Of a stretch of DNA of 64,000 nt, positions 1 to 9,311 are shown piece by piece. The stretch lies in assembly GCA_903834925.1 (NCBI GenBank), contig CAILLA010000146.1:1-64000 (forward strand), written 5' to 3'. The notes beneath the pieces are model-generated. The model had not been told where the DNA came from. It worked only from the letters and a program-made list of their open reading frames with translations, and did not search any database. Source of the stretch: an uncultured Schlesneria sp. (GTDB lineage: Bacteria > Planctomycetota > Planctomycetia > Planctomycetales > Planctomycetaceae). A program made the translations under genes and the position numbers. The number at the start of each line of letters is the position of its first letter. Within the stretch, counting starts at the first letter, position 1.

Positions 1-2
1 AA

Positions 3-88
<86 letters not shown>

Positions 89-93
89 CTCGG

Positions 94-1947
94 TCAATTA
101 AGCGAATCTAAAATTATCGGCAAAATCGCATCTGCAAGTTTTCGTTGGCCCTCGGGATTTGGGTGGCAAAGGTCCGTCGTCCACCCCGAGATATCGGTTC
201 CCTTTGCTTCAGCATCGGACCAGATCTGAAAATGGTCCACCAATGGGACATTTTCCTTAACGGAAACTTCGCGGCAGGCTTGCAGATAGCTGGATAACAA
301 ATGATTCGGGTCTTCACCGACTCCATTCTTCGCCGTTTTCCCCCAGCGCGGTGGTGTCATCAGAATTGGGATCGCTCCTGCCATGCGTAATTTCTCGATG
401 ATTTTCGTCAGGTTGTCTCGATATTGATCTTTACTCAAGCGAGGCGCTTTCTCGTCCTTATAGTGATAACTGTCATTAGTACCGTACATAATTGTCACAA
501 TTGTCGGCTTCAGCAAGACGACGTCACGGTCGAGTCTCATCAATGCTCGATCGGTCTGCTCACCTCCAATTCCGACATTGATGGTTTCTGCATTAATGCC
601 ACGTGCCCTCAAGTCGGCACCCAGCATCCACGCAAATGTCTCCGTTGGCCCGACGCCCGGACGAACAGCCTTGGTGATCGAATCTCCTAAGTTGACAATT
701 CTTACCGAAGGCCCACCCAACGTGATCAGGGTGTTCACCTTTGACCATTTGATCTTGCACACCCATGTCGTACCATCAGCTCCGCGTGGATGATTCTGGC
801 CGTTGACGATGAATTCCGAGTCGGTGACCCACGATTCGTCTGGAGTAATATTCGAGGCTCCGAAATTGCCCAGCATGACCCCTCGTTCCGGCAACAGGAT
901 TTTTTCGGTTTGTCGCATGACCCGAAGTTTGTCGGGATCAACTTGAGCCAGAAAAAGGGGAGCACGATTGCGGGCAATATGATCGTTGTTTGCGCCACGG
1001 CGGGTATAGCTCACGAATAATCCGTCACTATGAAACAGCCAATGAGCTTGCGTGTTGTAGCTGCCGAGTTCGGAACCTTCGTCGAACAACCATGGCGTTA
1101 CGGCACCGTAATTCAGGCCGTCTTCGCTGACTGCAACATAGGCTCGTGTGTCGTTGCGCAGGGTTAAATAATATTTGCTGCGAAAGGATGCGAGAGACGG
1201 TTCATAAAGGCCACGTCCGCCAGCGATCTTCAGTTCGTTGCCGTGTCGAACGCAGGTCAGTTTGTCTCCATCGAAGGCGAGTTGCAGAACGATCGTCTGA
1301 TATTCAATCTGCCCTGGAACTGTTGCGTAGACTGGCACGAGCATTGTGCCATCCTCCTTGATGACCGACTGAACGCAGCCGGGGGCCAGTGTTCGAAACT
1401 TGTCGCGCAGTTCCGGTGTGATTTCGAGATTCCGCCAGACAGTCCATTTGTTGATCTTGGGGTCATAGACCGTGTATGCAAAGTCGTAATAACCAGGTTT
1501 GTCGAGCAGTGCGACTCCTTTTTCGTCACAACGGACCTGGATTCCCCACGCGATCAGCTTTCCCGTCTTGGCATGCCATTGCGGAGTCACATCAGCCACT
1601 GAAAGATCGACTTTCTCATTACCCTGTTCTTTTCGCCAGGCGAGTTCAGCAATCTCCAACGGTCCGTTCCATGTCTTTCCGAGGTCATCGGTTCTCATCA
1701 CCCACAACCCAGAATAATGATCATCAGCGACGAAATGTTTTTGAATCGTCATGATGACAGCCGGCTGCCCGTCTTTTCCCAGCTTGGGAATTGCTGTTGC
1801 TCTCGGGTGAAACCAGCAGAATTTCGGATTCAGTTCCTGCAATGCAACGGTCGGGTTGACCTCAAAGTCAACCTGTTGCGCGATGGAAGCGGACGTTAAA
1901 GAAAACAGAGCAATCAGGGAGAAGAAGATTTTGACAAGTGCGTTCAT
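94..1947 (-). CDS. secreted sialidase-like / SGNH-hydrolase fusion protein
   Basis: 617 aa. An N-terminal signal peptide (residues 1-23, hydrophobic core FFSLIALFSLTSAS, cut after a SIAQ-like site) indicates export. Residues about 30-400 resemble a sialidase/exo-glycosidase beta-propeller, with an Asp-box-like RTDDLGKTW near residue 86. Residues about 415-615 form an SGNH/GDSL esterase: block I GDSITK, block III YGTND and the terminal DLCHPNP (Asp-x-x-His dyad). The protein probably removes a sugar and/or an acyl group from extracellular polysaccharide; the substrate cannot be read from sequence. The gene is monocistronic, with the (CA)n tract just past its stop. No strong ribosome-binding site precedes the ATG, but the signal peptide supports this start. 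The SGNH call is firmer than the sialidase call. Confidence 0.85.
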   Translation of the reverse strand: MNALVKIFFSLIALFSLTSASIAQQVDFEVNPTVALQELNPKFCWFHPRATAIPKLGKDGQPAVIMTIQKHFVADDHYSGLWVMRTDDLGKTWNGPLEIAELAWRKEQGNEKVDLSVADVTPQWHAKTGKLIAWGIQVRCDEKGVALLDKPGYYDFAYTVYDPKINKWTVWRNLEITPELRDKFRTLAPGCVQSVIKEDGTMLVPVYATVPGQIEYQTIVLQLAFDGDKLTCVRHGNELKIAGGRGLYEPSLASFRSKYYLTLRNDTRAYVAVSEDGLNYGAVTPWLFDEGSELGSYNTQAHWLFHSDGLFVSYTRRGANNDHIARNRAPLFLAQVDPDKLRVMRQTEKILLPERGVMLGNFGASNITPDESWVTDSEFIVNGQNHPRGADGTTWVCKIKWSKVNTLITLGGPSVRIVNLGDSITKAVRPGVGPTETFAWMLGADLRARGINAETINVGIGGEQTDRALMRLDRDVVLLKPTIVTIMYGTNDSYHYKDEKAPRLSKDQYRDNLTKIIEKLRMAGAIPILMTPPRWGKTAKNGVGEDPNHLLSSYLQACREVSVKENVPLVDHFQIWSDAEAKGTDISGWTTDLCHPNPEGQRKLADAILPIILDSLN

Positions 1948-2385
1948 TTGGGCGTTTTCTAATGGAATCGAACTGACCTGGCTGACACTACTTTTTCGTT
2001 GGTTCTAACAAACGCATCGCTAAAATGCGTGTTGGAAATCGCCAAACATACGGCTCGATATTCCCGCGATGAGAGCGTGCGAGGATCTGCGGGCGGGCAA
2101 AACCGGAGCGATTTCAGAGGGGAATGAAGGGAAGACAATCACATGCGATCGGCGTTTAGTGGAGTTGTTTGAGGTTCACGGCGGATTTCGGTGTCGCTTG
2201 CTGTTCGCGAAGCTTTCGAAGAGGGCGTTCCCAAGCTGGAGCCTGGGAACGAGATAGATCGCTGGATCAATGAATGCCATTGACCGACTTGGAAGTGACG
2301 ACATATTCTTCGCGCCGATCGGACTGGTGAGTCCGATGCTGACATGGCGAATTGGATGCGCCGGTCAAAATTCAGGGAGGATCGT
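1948..2385. other. 438-bp intergenic region
   Basis: Gap between the divergent sialidase/SGNH and GT87 genes. It should hold both promoters, but no convincing boxes stand out. It contains one palindromic repeat (2227-2252) and no supported ORF. Confidence 0.6.
2227..2252. repeat. REP-like palindrome (GTTCCCAAGCT type)
   Basis: GTTCCCAAGCT, a two-base spacer, then AGCCTGGGAAC form a stem of about 11 bp with a single mismatch. It is a free-standing intergenic hairpin with no T-tract, so it reads as a repetitive extragenic palindrome rather than a terminator. Only one copy was seen in the window. Confidence 0.65.
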
Positions 2386-3603
2386 ATGTCCGTCGACACA
2401 TTTTCATTATCTCGTTACCGACACTCCAGTTGGTGGTCTTGGCTGGCTTTGACGGCTGTTGTCACCTTTACTGTCGTGGTATCGATCGTGAAGGGCCAGG
2501 AACGTTCCGTTACACCTGCTTATCAGTCTGCCGTTGTCCATTGGTTTGCGGGTGAACCGCTTTACAACATGGAAGGACATGGGTTTCTCTACCTTCCGCA
2601 AGCGGCACTGACTTTTGCACCCTGGGCCATGTTGCCTCATTCGGCCAGCGAACTCGTTTGGCGCTGGTGCATGATCGGTGTTTTGGCGGCGAGTTGCATC
2701 CGGCTTACGCGGCTTTTGGGAGGTGATGATCGCTGGTTTTTTGCAATTTCGGCATCTTCCGTCGTTCTGGCGTGGGGATGTGCCAGAAATGGGCAATCGA
2801 CGCTGCTTATTACGGGATTGATGATCCTGGCTGCGGCAGATCTCAGTGAAGCTCGCTGGTGGCGGGCTACGATCCTTCTTTCACTCGCCTTCGCGTTCAA
2901 ACCCTTGGCGATTGTCATGATTCTGCTTACTGCCGTCGTCTATCCACAAACATCCTGGCGACTCGCGATCGGTTTATTGTTTGTCGCGGTTGTTCCGTTC
3001 CTGACTCAACGACCTGATTATGTGATTTCACAGTATCGGGCTTGTGTCCAGAATCTGGAAATCACGTTCGAAGTCGGTGAGACTGGACTCTGGGCTCAAT
3101 TTTTTGGCATGCTGCAAGTCGCAGGAATTGAATTCCCTTCGCCGGTACGAACAGCAATCCGATTGTTGGCTGCGGCGACAACCTTGTTTGCCTGTTGGAA
3201 AGCCTCAAGGATTTTGGCGCCGGAACGGAGTGCCTTTTATTTATTCTCATTCGCAAGTTGTTATTTGATGTTGTTTAACTCGCGTACTGAAGGAAACACG
3301 TACACGATGATCGGACCGGTTTACGGTGCCTTACTGGCCGAAGCCACGTTTCGGTTGAAGAACCGGACATCGACGGCATGGATGATCGCTGCGGTAGTCC
3401 TGACCGTGGCAAACTATGAATTGGCGGTATTAGTGTCACCCCGGCCTAAAGCGATCTGGATTTCACCATTGGTATGCGTTGGTGTGACGGGTTATCTAGT
3501 GTTTCGCCTGATTGAAGAAATCAAAGCCGCCGTATCCGAAAAGAAATCTGCTGAAAAGCACGCGTTTGAAAATCGAATTCACGATCAGTCAGTTGCTGCC
3601 TGA
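2386..3603 (+). CDS. GT87/DUF2029-type polytopic membrane glycosyltransferase
   Basis: 405 aa. The ATG at 2386 is preceded by AGGGAGG six bases upstream, which is much better than the ATG at 2344. Around ten hydrophobic segments run through the protein. The first extracytoplasmic loop carries the pattern VHWFAGEPLYNMEGHGFLY followed by PWAMLP, typical of the DUF2029/GT87 family of polyprenyl-phosphate-mannose-dependent transferases. It is expected to transfer a hexose from a lipid-linked donor to a cell-surface glycan. The C-terminus (about 25 residues) is charged and cytoplasmic. It stands alone and is followed by a REP pair. Donor and acceptor are not predictable. Confidence 0.75.
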   Translation: MSVDTFSLSRYRHSSWWSWLALTAVVTFTVVVSIVKGQERSVTPAYQSAVVHWFAGEPLYNMEGHGFLYLPQAALTFAPWAMLPHSASELVWRWCMIGVLAASCIRLTRLLGGDDRWFFAISASSVVLAWGCARNGQSTLLITGLMILAAADLSEARWWRATILLSLAFAFKPLAIVMILLTAVVYPQTSWRLAIGLLFVAVVPFLTQRPDYVISQYRACVQNLEITFEVGETGLWAQFFGMLQVAGIEFPSPVRTAIRLLAAATTLFACWKASRILAPERSAFYLFSFASCYLMLFNSRTEGNTYTMIGPVYGALLAEATFRLKNRTSTAWMIAAVVLTVANYELAVLVSPRPKAIWISPLVCVGVTGYLVFRLIEEIKAAVSEKKSAEKHAFENRIHDQSVAA

Positions 3604-3667
3604 AACTTTAGAGTGTCGTCAAAGAGTGTGATGCCTGGTGGCGACACGCAGTTGAGGTTGTTAGTCC

Positions 3668-3731
3668 TTTATCGTGTGGGCTTTACCCGGCACAAGATCT
3701 TACATGTAGCACGGGCTAAAGCCCATGCTAC
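3668..3731. repeat. REP pair, family 2 copy 1
   Basis: Two adjacent hairpins: an imperfect one over 3673-3694 (TGTGGGCT...GGCACA) and a long one over 3706-3731 (GTAGCACGGGCT, two-base loop, AGCCCATGCTAC). The same pair in the same order recurs at 55559-55622 with only scattered differences. It sits in the convergent gap between the GT87 gene and ddl. Confidence 0.8.
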
Positions 3732-3744
3732 GTAGTCGATTGTC

Positions 3745-4776
3745 TCAGAATTCAAACAGGTCATTTCCGATCAAATCGGCGGATGGTTGAATCCGCGCCC
3801 CAAACGCGTGTGGTCTGAGTTCATGTTGAGCTTGAGAATCCTGTGGATTTTCCTTGCAACAAGACCGGACGATCCGGTCACACAACGTCACGAAATCAAT
3901 TCCGATTCGTGCCGCAGCTTTCGGAAGCAGGCTGTGATCAGTGAAGCCGGGAATTGTGTTGATTTCAAGAACCCAAGGTTGATTCTGTGCGTCCAGCCGA
4001 AGATCGACTCGTGTTAATCCACTTGTTCCTAACGCCAAACAGGCGTTTTGAGCGACGAGTTCCATCTGTTTAATAACATCACGCGGAACATCCGCGTTAA
4101 AGACATAGCGAGTTCCATCGTCTTCGTACTTCGCTCGCCAATCAAAGAACTCACGATCCGTTTCAATTTTTATTGCTGGTAGGGTTTGCAAGTCGATCAG
4201 GCCGACAGTCCATTCGGTCCCTTCGATCATTGTTTCGATAACACCAAAGACGTCATATTGAAAACAAAGCTTCAATGCGTTCGAGAGTTGTTCAGGGGTT
4301 CGAACAATACTGACACCTAGACTCGACCCCTGCGTATCTGGTTTAACGACCAGCGGATAACCAATTTCAGCCGCGTTTCGCGAAAGTTCTTGCAAGTCGT
4401 TGTTGTAATGGATTAACGAATAACGAGGGGTAGGAACTCCAAACTGTTCGAAGCGTTCCTTCGCTGCTGATTTGCTGAACGCCAATCGGGAGGCCAGAGC
4501 GCTACTTCCTGTATAAGGGACGTTCGCACCATCGAGAAGTTGTTGAACCTGTCCGTCTTCTCCAAATCGTCCGTGGAGCGCGATAAATGCAACGTCAAAT
4601 TGAGACCAGTCGATCCCTGAAAGCTCAACTATCGCGGGATCGAGATGCAGAACGCGATGCCCTGACTGAGCAAGTGCCTCTGCCACCGCCATACCACTCT
4701 TCAAACTGACGGTCCGTTCGTCTGAATCACCTCCAGCAAGAACGGCCACACGCAACGACAATCCCCTATCCAACAT
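3745..4776 (-). CDS. ddl: D-alanine--D-alanine ligase
   Basis: 343 aa from the ATG at 4776, which has GGGAAG six bases upstream; a longer ORF start at 4812 is less likely. This ATP-grasp enzyme makes D-Ala-D-Ala for the peptidoglycan stem peptide. Visible family features are the N-terminal VAVLAGGDSDERTVSLKSG, the FIALHGRFGEDGQ loop, VVKPDTQGSSLGVSIV (ATP-binding) and the metal-binding LEINTIPGFTDHSL near residue 280. The C-terminus extends some 30 polar residues beyond the usual end. It is the third gene of a murC-murB-ddl run on one strand, 265 bp after murB, so it may have its own promoter. Confidence 0.96.
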   Translation of the reverse strand: MLDRGLSLRVAVLAGGDSDERTVSLKSGMAVAEALAQSGHRVLHLDPAIVELSGIDWSQFDVAFIALHGRFGEDGQVQQLLDGANVPYTGSSALASRLAFSKSAAKERFEQFGVPTPRYSLIHYNNDLQELSRNAAEIGYPLVVKPDTQGSSLGVSIVRTPEQLSNALKLCFQYDVFGVIETMIEGTEWTVGLIDLQTLPAIKIETDREFFDWRAKYEDDGTRYVFNADVPRDVIKQMELVAQNACLALGTSGLTRVDLRLDAQNQPWVLEINTIPGFTDHSLLPKAAARIGIDFVTLCDRIVRSCCKENPQDSQAQHELRPHAFGARIQPSADLIGNDLFEF

Positions 4777-4825
4777 AAATCGCTTCCCTGCTTCTTTTGG
4801 TGCGCGTCGCACGAATTGTTATGAA

Positions 4826-4842
4826 GCGCGAATCCTTCGCGC
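4826..4842. repeat. short hairpin upstream of ddl
   Basis: GCGCGAA, three-base loop, TTCGCGC: a perfect 7-bp stem in the murB-ddl spacer, 50 bp upstream of the ddl start. It could be a weak terminator or leader hairpin, but there is no T-run. Confidence 0.5.
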
Positions 4843-5041
4843 GTTGTGAGATGTGTTTTCGTTTGATTCTAGCGTTGTGAGAGACGTCTCCGTTCAAACA
4901 GACCAAGAGATCAAACAACGATGAAATGATGTCATAGATCCAGAGCTATAAAGTTTCCGCTAACGCAATTCGCGACCAAAAATTTCCCCAACGCGAAAGC
5001 GATTACCCTATTCTAAACCCATCTCCCGTCGCGCGTAAAAA

Positions 5042-5920
5042 CTACCAGAATTTGATTTCGGGCTCTAGGTGGACTCCGAATTGTTCGGAGATTTTGGAGC
5101 GGGTCAGGTCGATCAGTCGCATGACGTCGCTGGACTTGGCACCGGGGTGAGTGACGATGAAATTGGCGTGGCGATCGCTGATTTCGGCACCACCGACACG
5201 AGTTCCTTTCAGTCCGGCTTGTTCGATCAGCAAGCCCGCTCGTTGACCACGTGGATTCTTGAAAACGCAACCTGCGGATTGAGAGCTGAGCGGTTGCACG
5301 GATTTTTTCGCGATCCAGTTCATTTTCAGCATTTGAGCGATTGCCGCAGGATCGCCTGGGCGAAGCTCAAATTCCGCTTCAATGATGATCAATTCGTTGA
5401 GGTTACTTTGGCGGTAATCAAACGAAAGCTCGTCTTTCCCTCGAACGACTCGCTCCCCCACAGAAGTCAATCCGGTCACGCTGGAGACGAGTTGTGAGAC
5501 CTCACCCAGACGGCCACCGCTATTGCCACAAAGTGCGCCGCCGATGGTGCCGGGTATTCCCGCCAGATTTTCAAATCCCGCCAAACCAACACGAACGGTT
5601 TCGGAAATCACATGTGAAAGGAGTACTCCTGATCCGGTTCGAACACGATTTCCATCGATTTCGACATTCCCGAAGACGGATGCCGTTAAGCGAATAACGA
5701 CACCGCTGACCCCTTCGTCTTTGACGAGCAAATTGGAACCGCCTCCTAAAACATGGATTGGAAGCTGTTCGTCATGACAGACCGTGACCAGTCCGATCAG
5801 TTCTTCGACCGACCGTGGAGTGGCCATATACTGAGCCGGCCCTCCCAGTCGTAACCAGGTATAAGGGGCCAATGGCTCGTCTCGTTGAAGAATCTCATTG
5901 AATGCGTCGAGTGAACTCAT
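5042..5920 (-). CDS. murB: UDP-N-acetylenolpyruvoylglucosamine reductase
   Basis: 292 aa. A FAD enzyme that reduces UDP-GlcNAc-enolpyruvate to UDP-MurNAc with NADPH. Signature segments: YTWLRLGGPAQY near residue 20, VLGGGSNLLVKDEGVSGVVI (FAD pyrophosphate loop) near 58, GIPGTIGGALCGNSGG near 125, and SAGCVFKNPRG near 215 with the catalytic Ser/Cys-region geometry of type I/II MurB. C-terminal HPGAKSSDVMRLIDLTRSKI is standard. It overlaps the 3' end of murC by 26 bp, which implies coupled expression. Length is normal for the shorter (type II-like) MurB proteins. Confidence 0.96.
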   Translation of the reverse strand: MSSLDAFNEILQRDEPLAPYTWLRLGGPAQYMATPRSVEELIGLVTVCHDEQLPIHVLGGGSNLLVKDEGVSGVVIRLTASVFGNVEIDGNRVRTGSGVLLSHVISETVRVGLAGFENLAGIPGTIGGALCGNSGGRLGEVSQLVSSVTGLTSVGERVVRGKDELSFDYRQSNLNELIIIEAEFELRPGDPAAIAQMLKMNWIAKKSVQPLSSQSAGCVFKNPRGQRAGLLIEQAGLKGTRVGGAEISDRHANFIVTHPGAKSSDVMRLIDLTRSKISEQFGVHLEPEIKFW

Positions 5921-7283
5921 GATGTATCCGGTCGATGTCGCCAGCCCCCATAGTCACAATGACGTCTCCGGGGCGCGTTGCATCGTCTAATGTGTTCACG
6001 ATCTGGTCAAGCGACGAAAAAAACTGGGCAGGAACACCATTTGATGTGATTCGATTCGCCAACTCGCGCGAAATCACCGCAGGTTCATCAACGACGGACT
6101 CGCGAGCGGCGAAAACCGGTGCAATGAACACCTCATCGGCGTCAACAAAGCTTGAGGCGAATTCCGTCATTAATGCGACGGTCCTGCGAATTTGATGTGG
6201 CTGGAAGACGCAACGTATTCGGCGTGACCCCATGACTTTTCGTAAGGTTTTTAACGTAATGAGAACCGCCGTGGGATGATGTGCGTAGTCGTCGATGAAT
6301 GTTACTCCGTTCCATTCGCCAACGAATTCGAATCGCCGACGAATTCCTTGGAATTTGGAAAGGCTGTCGCGAATGTGTTCGGGCGAGACACAGATCTCCG
6401 CACACAATGCCGCAGCCGCTAGTCCGTTCCAGACATTGTGCTGGCCGTGAAGCGGTAAATCGATTTCGACGACGCTTTTTCCGTGATGCTCGAGCTCAAA
6501 TCGTGTTCCATTTTTCGTTTGCACCAGATTGGTGGCCTGCCAATCTGCAGTGGGATTCGTTCCAAACGAGACTCGTTTCGCCGTCGTTTGAGCCTTTTCC
6601 GAGACCAGGCGTGAAACCTGGCAATCGTGATTGACCAGTAAGACTCCGTCGGATGCAGTTTGACTCGCAAAGTCACAAAAGGCCGTTTTAAGAGAATCTA
6701 GGTCGGCGTAGCAGTCGAAATGGTCTGGCTCGATCGTCAGAATGGCCGAGTATGTTGGGTTCAGATCAAGAAAGCTTTGCTGAAATTCACAGCTTTCGGC
6801 GACAAACAAATCACCAACTCCGCTCCATCCGCTCCTCTCACTGTCGCGCAGTTCCGCTCCCAGAACCACTGCTGATAAGCGTCCGGATTCCTCTAATATT
6901 TTGGCAACCATTGCCGTCGTTGTGCTTTTGCCATGAGTTCCCGCAACGCAGACACCCGTTGAGTTTCTCATCAAATGGCCAACGGCTTGGCTATAGGAAT
7001 GTTGTGGCAGAGAACGGTGTGCAGCTGCCGTCCGTTCGACATTTTCAGCTGGAATTGCCGGACTATAAATCAATTGTTGAGTATTTTCTGAAAGATTGGC
7101 TTCGGAATGCCCCTGATGGAAAACGAGACCCCGCTCAATCAGCCTTTTGATTGAAGCGTTTGGAGTCATTAAATCCGAGCCTGAAAGAGAGCACCCATTG
7201 TCCATCAGGACTTCGGCCAAAGCGCGCATTCCCGATCCGCAGATCCCGACCAGATGTGCCAATGGCAAATGATTGTTACACAT
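5895..7283 (-). CDS. murC: UDP-N-acetylmuramate--L-alanine ligase
   Basis: 462 aa. It adds L-Ala to UDP-MurNAc, the first step of stem-peptide assembly. Mur-ligase landmarks are present: the N-terminal Rossmann HLVGICGSGMRALAEVL, the ATP loop GTHGKSTTTAM near residue 115, the central-domain EPDHFDCYAD, HNVWNGLAAAALC, and YAHHPTAVLITL near residue 315. It is the first gene of the murC-murB-ddl run; no strong ribosome-binding site is visible. Planctomycetes were long thought wall-less, and this block is direct evidence that the precursor pathway is kept. Confidence 0.96.
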   Translation of the reverse strand: MCNNHLPLAHLVGICGSGMRALAEVLMDNGCSLSGSDLMTPNASIKRLIERGLVFHQGHSEANLSENTQQLIYSPAIPAENVERTAAAHRSLPQHSYSQAVGHLMRNSTGVCVAGTHGKSTTTAMVAKILEESGRLSAVVLGAELRDSERSGWSGVGDLFVAESCEFQQSFLDLNPTYSAILTIEPDHFDCYADLDSLKTAFCDFASQTASDGVLLVNHDCQVSRLVSEKAQTTAKRVSFGTNPTADWQATNLVQTKNGTRFELEHHGKSVVEIDLPLHGQHNVWNGLAAAALCAEICVSPEHIRDSLSKFQGIRRRFEFVGEWNGVTFIDDYAHHPTAVLITLKTLRKVMGSRRIRCVFQPHQIRRTVALMTEFASSFVDADEVFIAPVFAARESVVDEPAVISRELANRITSNGVPAQFFSSLDQIVNTLDDATRPGDVIVTMGAGDIDRIHHEFTRRIQ

Positions 7284-7615
7284 AGATCGATTGGTTTCTT
7301 ATTCGAATTGCGAATTTATAATGAAGAGAACTCCCGTTGCTCAATCCTAACGGATTGCGTTCTCGTCAACGTCGGATCAAATCACGTTTTCGTAAGCGTA
7401 TTCCAGAAAACAACTTGTCTCAATATCAATCACTGGATTGGTTGATCCGCAGGGACTTGTTGGATACACTGATCATGTTGCAGAAACGTCGATTGCGTTT
7501 GACGTTTGCAATTGGACTGAGAAGACGTTCTACGGATTTCTGGTCGACTGACCGAGACATTAAAGCCCCGTTCCCTCTCAATTAAAGCTTTGTTCCATCG
7601 TTTGGAAACTCTGTG
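7284..7615. other. divergent intergenic region
   Basis: 332 bp between murC (minus) and the YrdC/phosphatase gene (plus). No hairpin or supported ORF was seen. A 82-codon plus-strand ORF inside is Arg-rich, lacks a ribosome-binding site and was rejected. Promoters of both neighbours are expected here. Confidence 0.5.
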
Positions 7616-8737
7616 ATGACTCAGATTATCGAAATTCGCAATAGTGACGATCCGCGCGATGCGATCCATCGCGCGTGTCATCGACTGGCGGAAGGTGATC
7701 TGATCGCATTTCCAACGGAAACGGTTTATGTGGTCGTTGCGAATCCGTTAAGCTCGCGCGGGGTCGAAAAAATGGTTGCTCTGCAACCGGAAAGTCGGCG
7801 AACACTGCTTTTGAAGTCGTGTTTTGAACTCTGGGATTACGTACCAAATTTGACGAACTACGCGGACAAGCTTTCTCGTAGAGCTTGGCCAGGGCCCTTG
7901 GCGATTGCGATGGACCGCGCCATCATTCAAGGCGTTTTTGATGATTTGAGTGAAATCGCACAAAACGCATTAACTGCAAGCGACAATACCGTAAGTTTTC
8001 GATCACCCGCCCATCCGCTTCTCTTGGAAACGTTGAAATTGTGTCCTGCGCCGTTAATTGCCTGCGCAGAGTTTACATCCGGCGTGATTATGCCGCGCAG
8101 CGCGGCAGAAGTTGCTACTCGATTTGGCGACCAATTGGCAATGATCTTCGATGACGGCCCCTGCCGTTACGGAGAATCGTCAACGGTGGTCAAAGTCGAT
8201 TCAGATCGATGGCAGGTTGTTGAGCCGGGCGTTGTTTCTGATTGTACATTGAAACGGTTGTGTGGCGAGGTCTATCTGTTTGTTTGCACTGGAAACACGT
8301 GTCGTAGCCCAATGGCAGAAGCGTTATTTCGTCGATTATTGGCCAACCGCCTGCATTGCCATGATGAAGAATTGATGGATCGTGGGTTCAACGTCGTTTC
8401 AGCGGGCGTTTCAGCGGGAAACGGTGCTCCAGCAAGTCGAGAAGCAGTCAATGCCCTCGCACAAGAGGGAATTGACCTTCGAAATCACGAAAGCCAACCC
8501 GTGACGGAACGGCTTCTGCTACATGCTGATCATGTTTTGACGATGACTCGAGGACATCGACAGTCGATTTTGAATGCATATCCTGATCTGGCAAGTCGTG
8601 TCAGCCTTTTATCTTCAGATCAGGACGATATTGCTGACCCGTACGGAGGAGGTCCTCGCGAGTATGCCGAATGTAAGGAGAGCATCGCACAAAACCTTAA
8701 GAGTTTGATAGCTCTGCACATTCCGGCTGGTTCGTAA
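7616..8737 (+). CDS. YrdC/Sua5-like domain fused to low-molecular-weight protein phosphatase
   Basis: 373 aa; ATG at 7616 with GGAA upstream (a GTG three bases earlier is also possible). Residues about 8-205 match the YrdC/Sua5 fold (AFPTETVY, AWPGPLAIAM, GESSTVVKV). That fold makes threonylcarbamoyl-AMP for tRNA t6A. Several usual active-site positions are altered: PTETVYG reads PTETVYV, the KxRP segment reads PESRRT, and the SANxSG motif reads CAEFTSG. Residues about 220-370 are a LMW phosphatase/arsenate-reductase-like domain with an intact P-loop CTGNTCRS and the acid loop ADPYGGG. The phosphatase half is probably active and the YrdC half degenerate or repurposed. It lies 86 bp upstream of rpiB on the same strand. 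Confidence 0.88.
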   Translation: MTQIIEIRNSDDPRDAIHRACHRLAEGDLIAFPTETVYVVVANPLSSRGVEKMVALQPESRRTLLLKSCFELWDYVPNLTNYADKLSRRAWPGPLAIAMDRAIIQGVFDDLSEIAQNALTASDNTVSFRSPAHPLLLETLKLCPAPLIACAEFTSGVIMPRSAAEVATRFGDQLAMIFDDGPCRYGESSTVVKVDSDRWQVVEPGVVSDCTLKRLCGEVYLFVCTGNTCRSPMAEALFRRLLANRLHCHDEELMDRGFNVVSAGVSAGNGAPASREAVNALAQEGIDLRNHESQPVTERLLLHADHVLTMTRGHRQSILNAYPDLASRVSLLSSDQDDIADPYGGGPREYAECKESIAQNLKSLIALHIPAGS

Positions 8738-8823
8738 GCTCTGTGTGTTAAATGATTTTTGTTACAATTCCGACGAATAATTGATTTCCTTCACAGCCCA
8801 TTCAGAGATTTGAGTCGCCTTAT

Positions 8824-9300
8824 ATGAAAATTGTTGTCGCCAGTGATCATCGCGGCTTTCAGGTGAAGGGTCGAATTCTCGCCCAAGCCGCAGAACTCGG
8901 CCATGAAACAATTGACATGGGGCCAGTGACTTCAGAAATTGTCGATTATCCCGACTTTGGTGCAAAAGGAGCTCGTTCTGTCTCTGAAGGCAAAGCAGAT
9001 CGAGCGATCTTGATTTGCGGAAGCGGAATTGGGATGAGTATCGTCGCGAACAAGTTTCCTGGCGTTCGGGCTGCGCTTTGTCACGATGAACTGACGGCAG
9101 AGATGAGTCGTCGCCACAACGATGCCAACGTCCTTTGCCTTTCCGCCGATCTTCTTGGGGAAAGACTGACGTCTCGGATGATCGAAATTTGGCTCGGTAC
9201 CGCCTTCGAGGGTGGTCGCCACGCACGTCGAATTGGTAAGATCGCAGAAATGGAGCATCAGGTGGAATGCCACCCGACGGACTGCGCCACCTGCGAATGA
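8824..9300 (+). CDS. rpiB: ribose-5-phosphate isomerase B
   Basis: 158 aa. Interconverts ribose-5-phosphate and ribulose-5-phosphate. RpiB/LacAB features: MKIVVASDHRGF at the N-terminus, DYPDFG near residue 40, the phosphate/anion loop ILICGSGIGMSIVANK with catalytic Cys near 62-67, and RRHNDANVLCLSADLLG near residue 98. It probably shares a transcript with the YrdC/phosphatase fusion just upstream, an association seen in other planctomycetes. It ends with an unusual Cys-rich tail (CHPTDCATCE) whose role is unknown. A stable hairpin follows. Confidence 0.94.
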   Translation: MKIVVASDHRGFQVKGRILAQAAELGHETIDMGPVTSEIVDYPDFGAKGARSVSEGKADRAILICGSGIGMSIVANKFPGVRAALCHDELTAEMSRRHNDANVLCLSADLLGERLTSRMIEIWLGTAFEGGRHARRIGKIAEMEHQVECHPTDCATCE

Positions 9301-9311
9301 TGGACTCTGCG

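Noticed and set aside
7337-7585. 82-aa ORF upstream of the YrdC fusion
   Set aside because: Arg-rich, no ribosome-binding site and no family resemblance.
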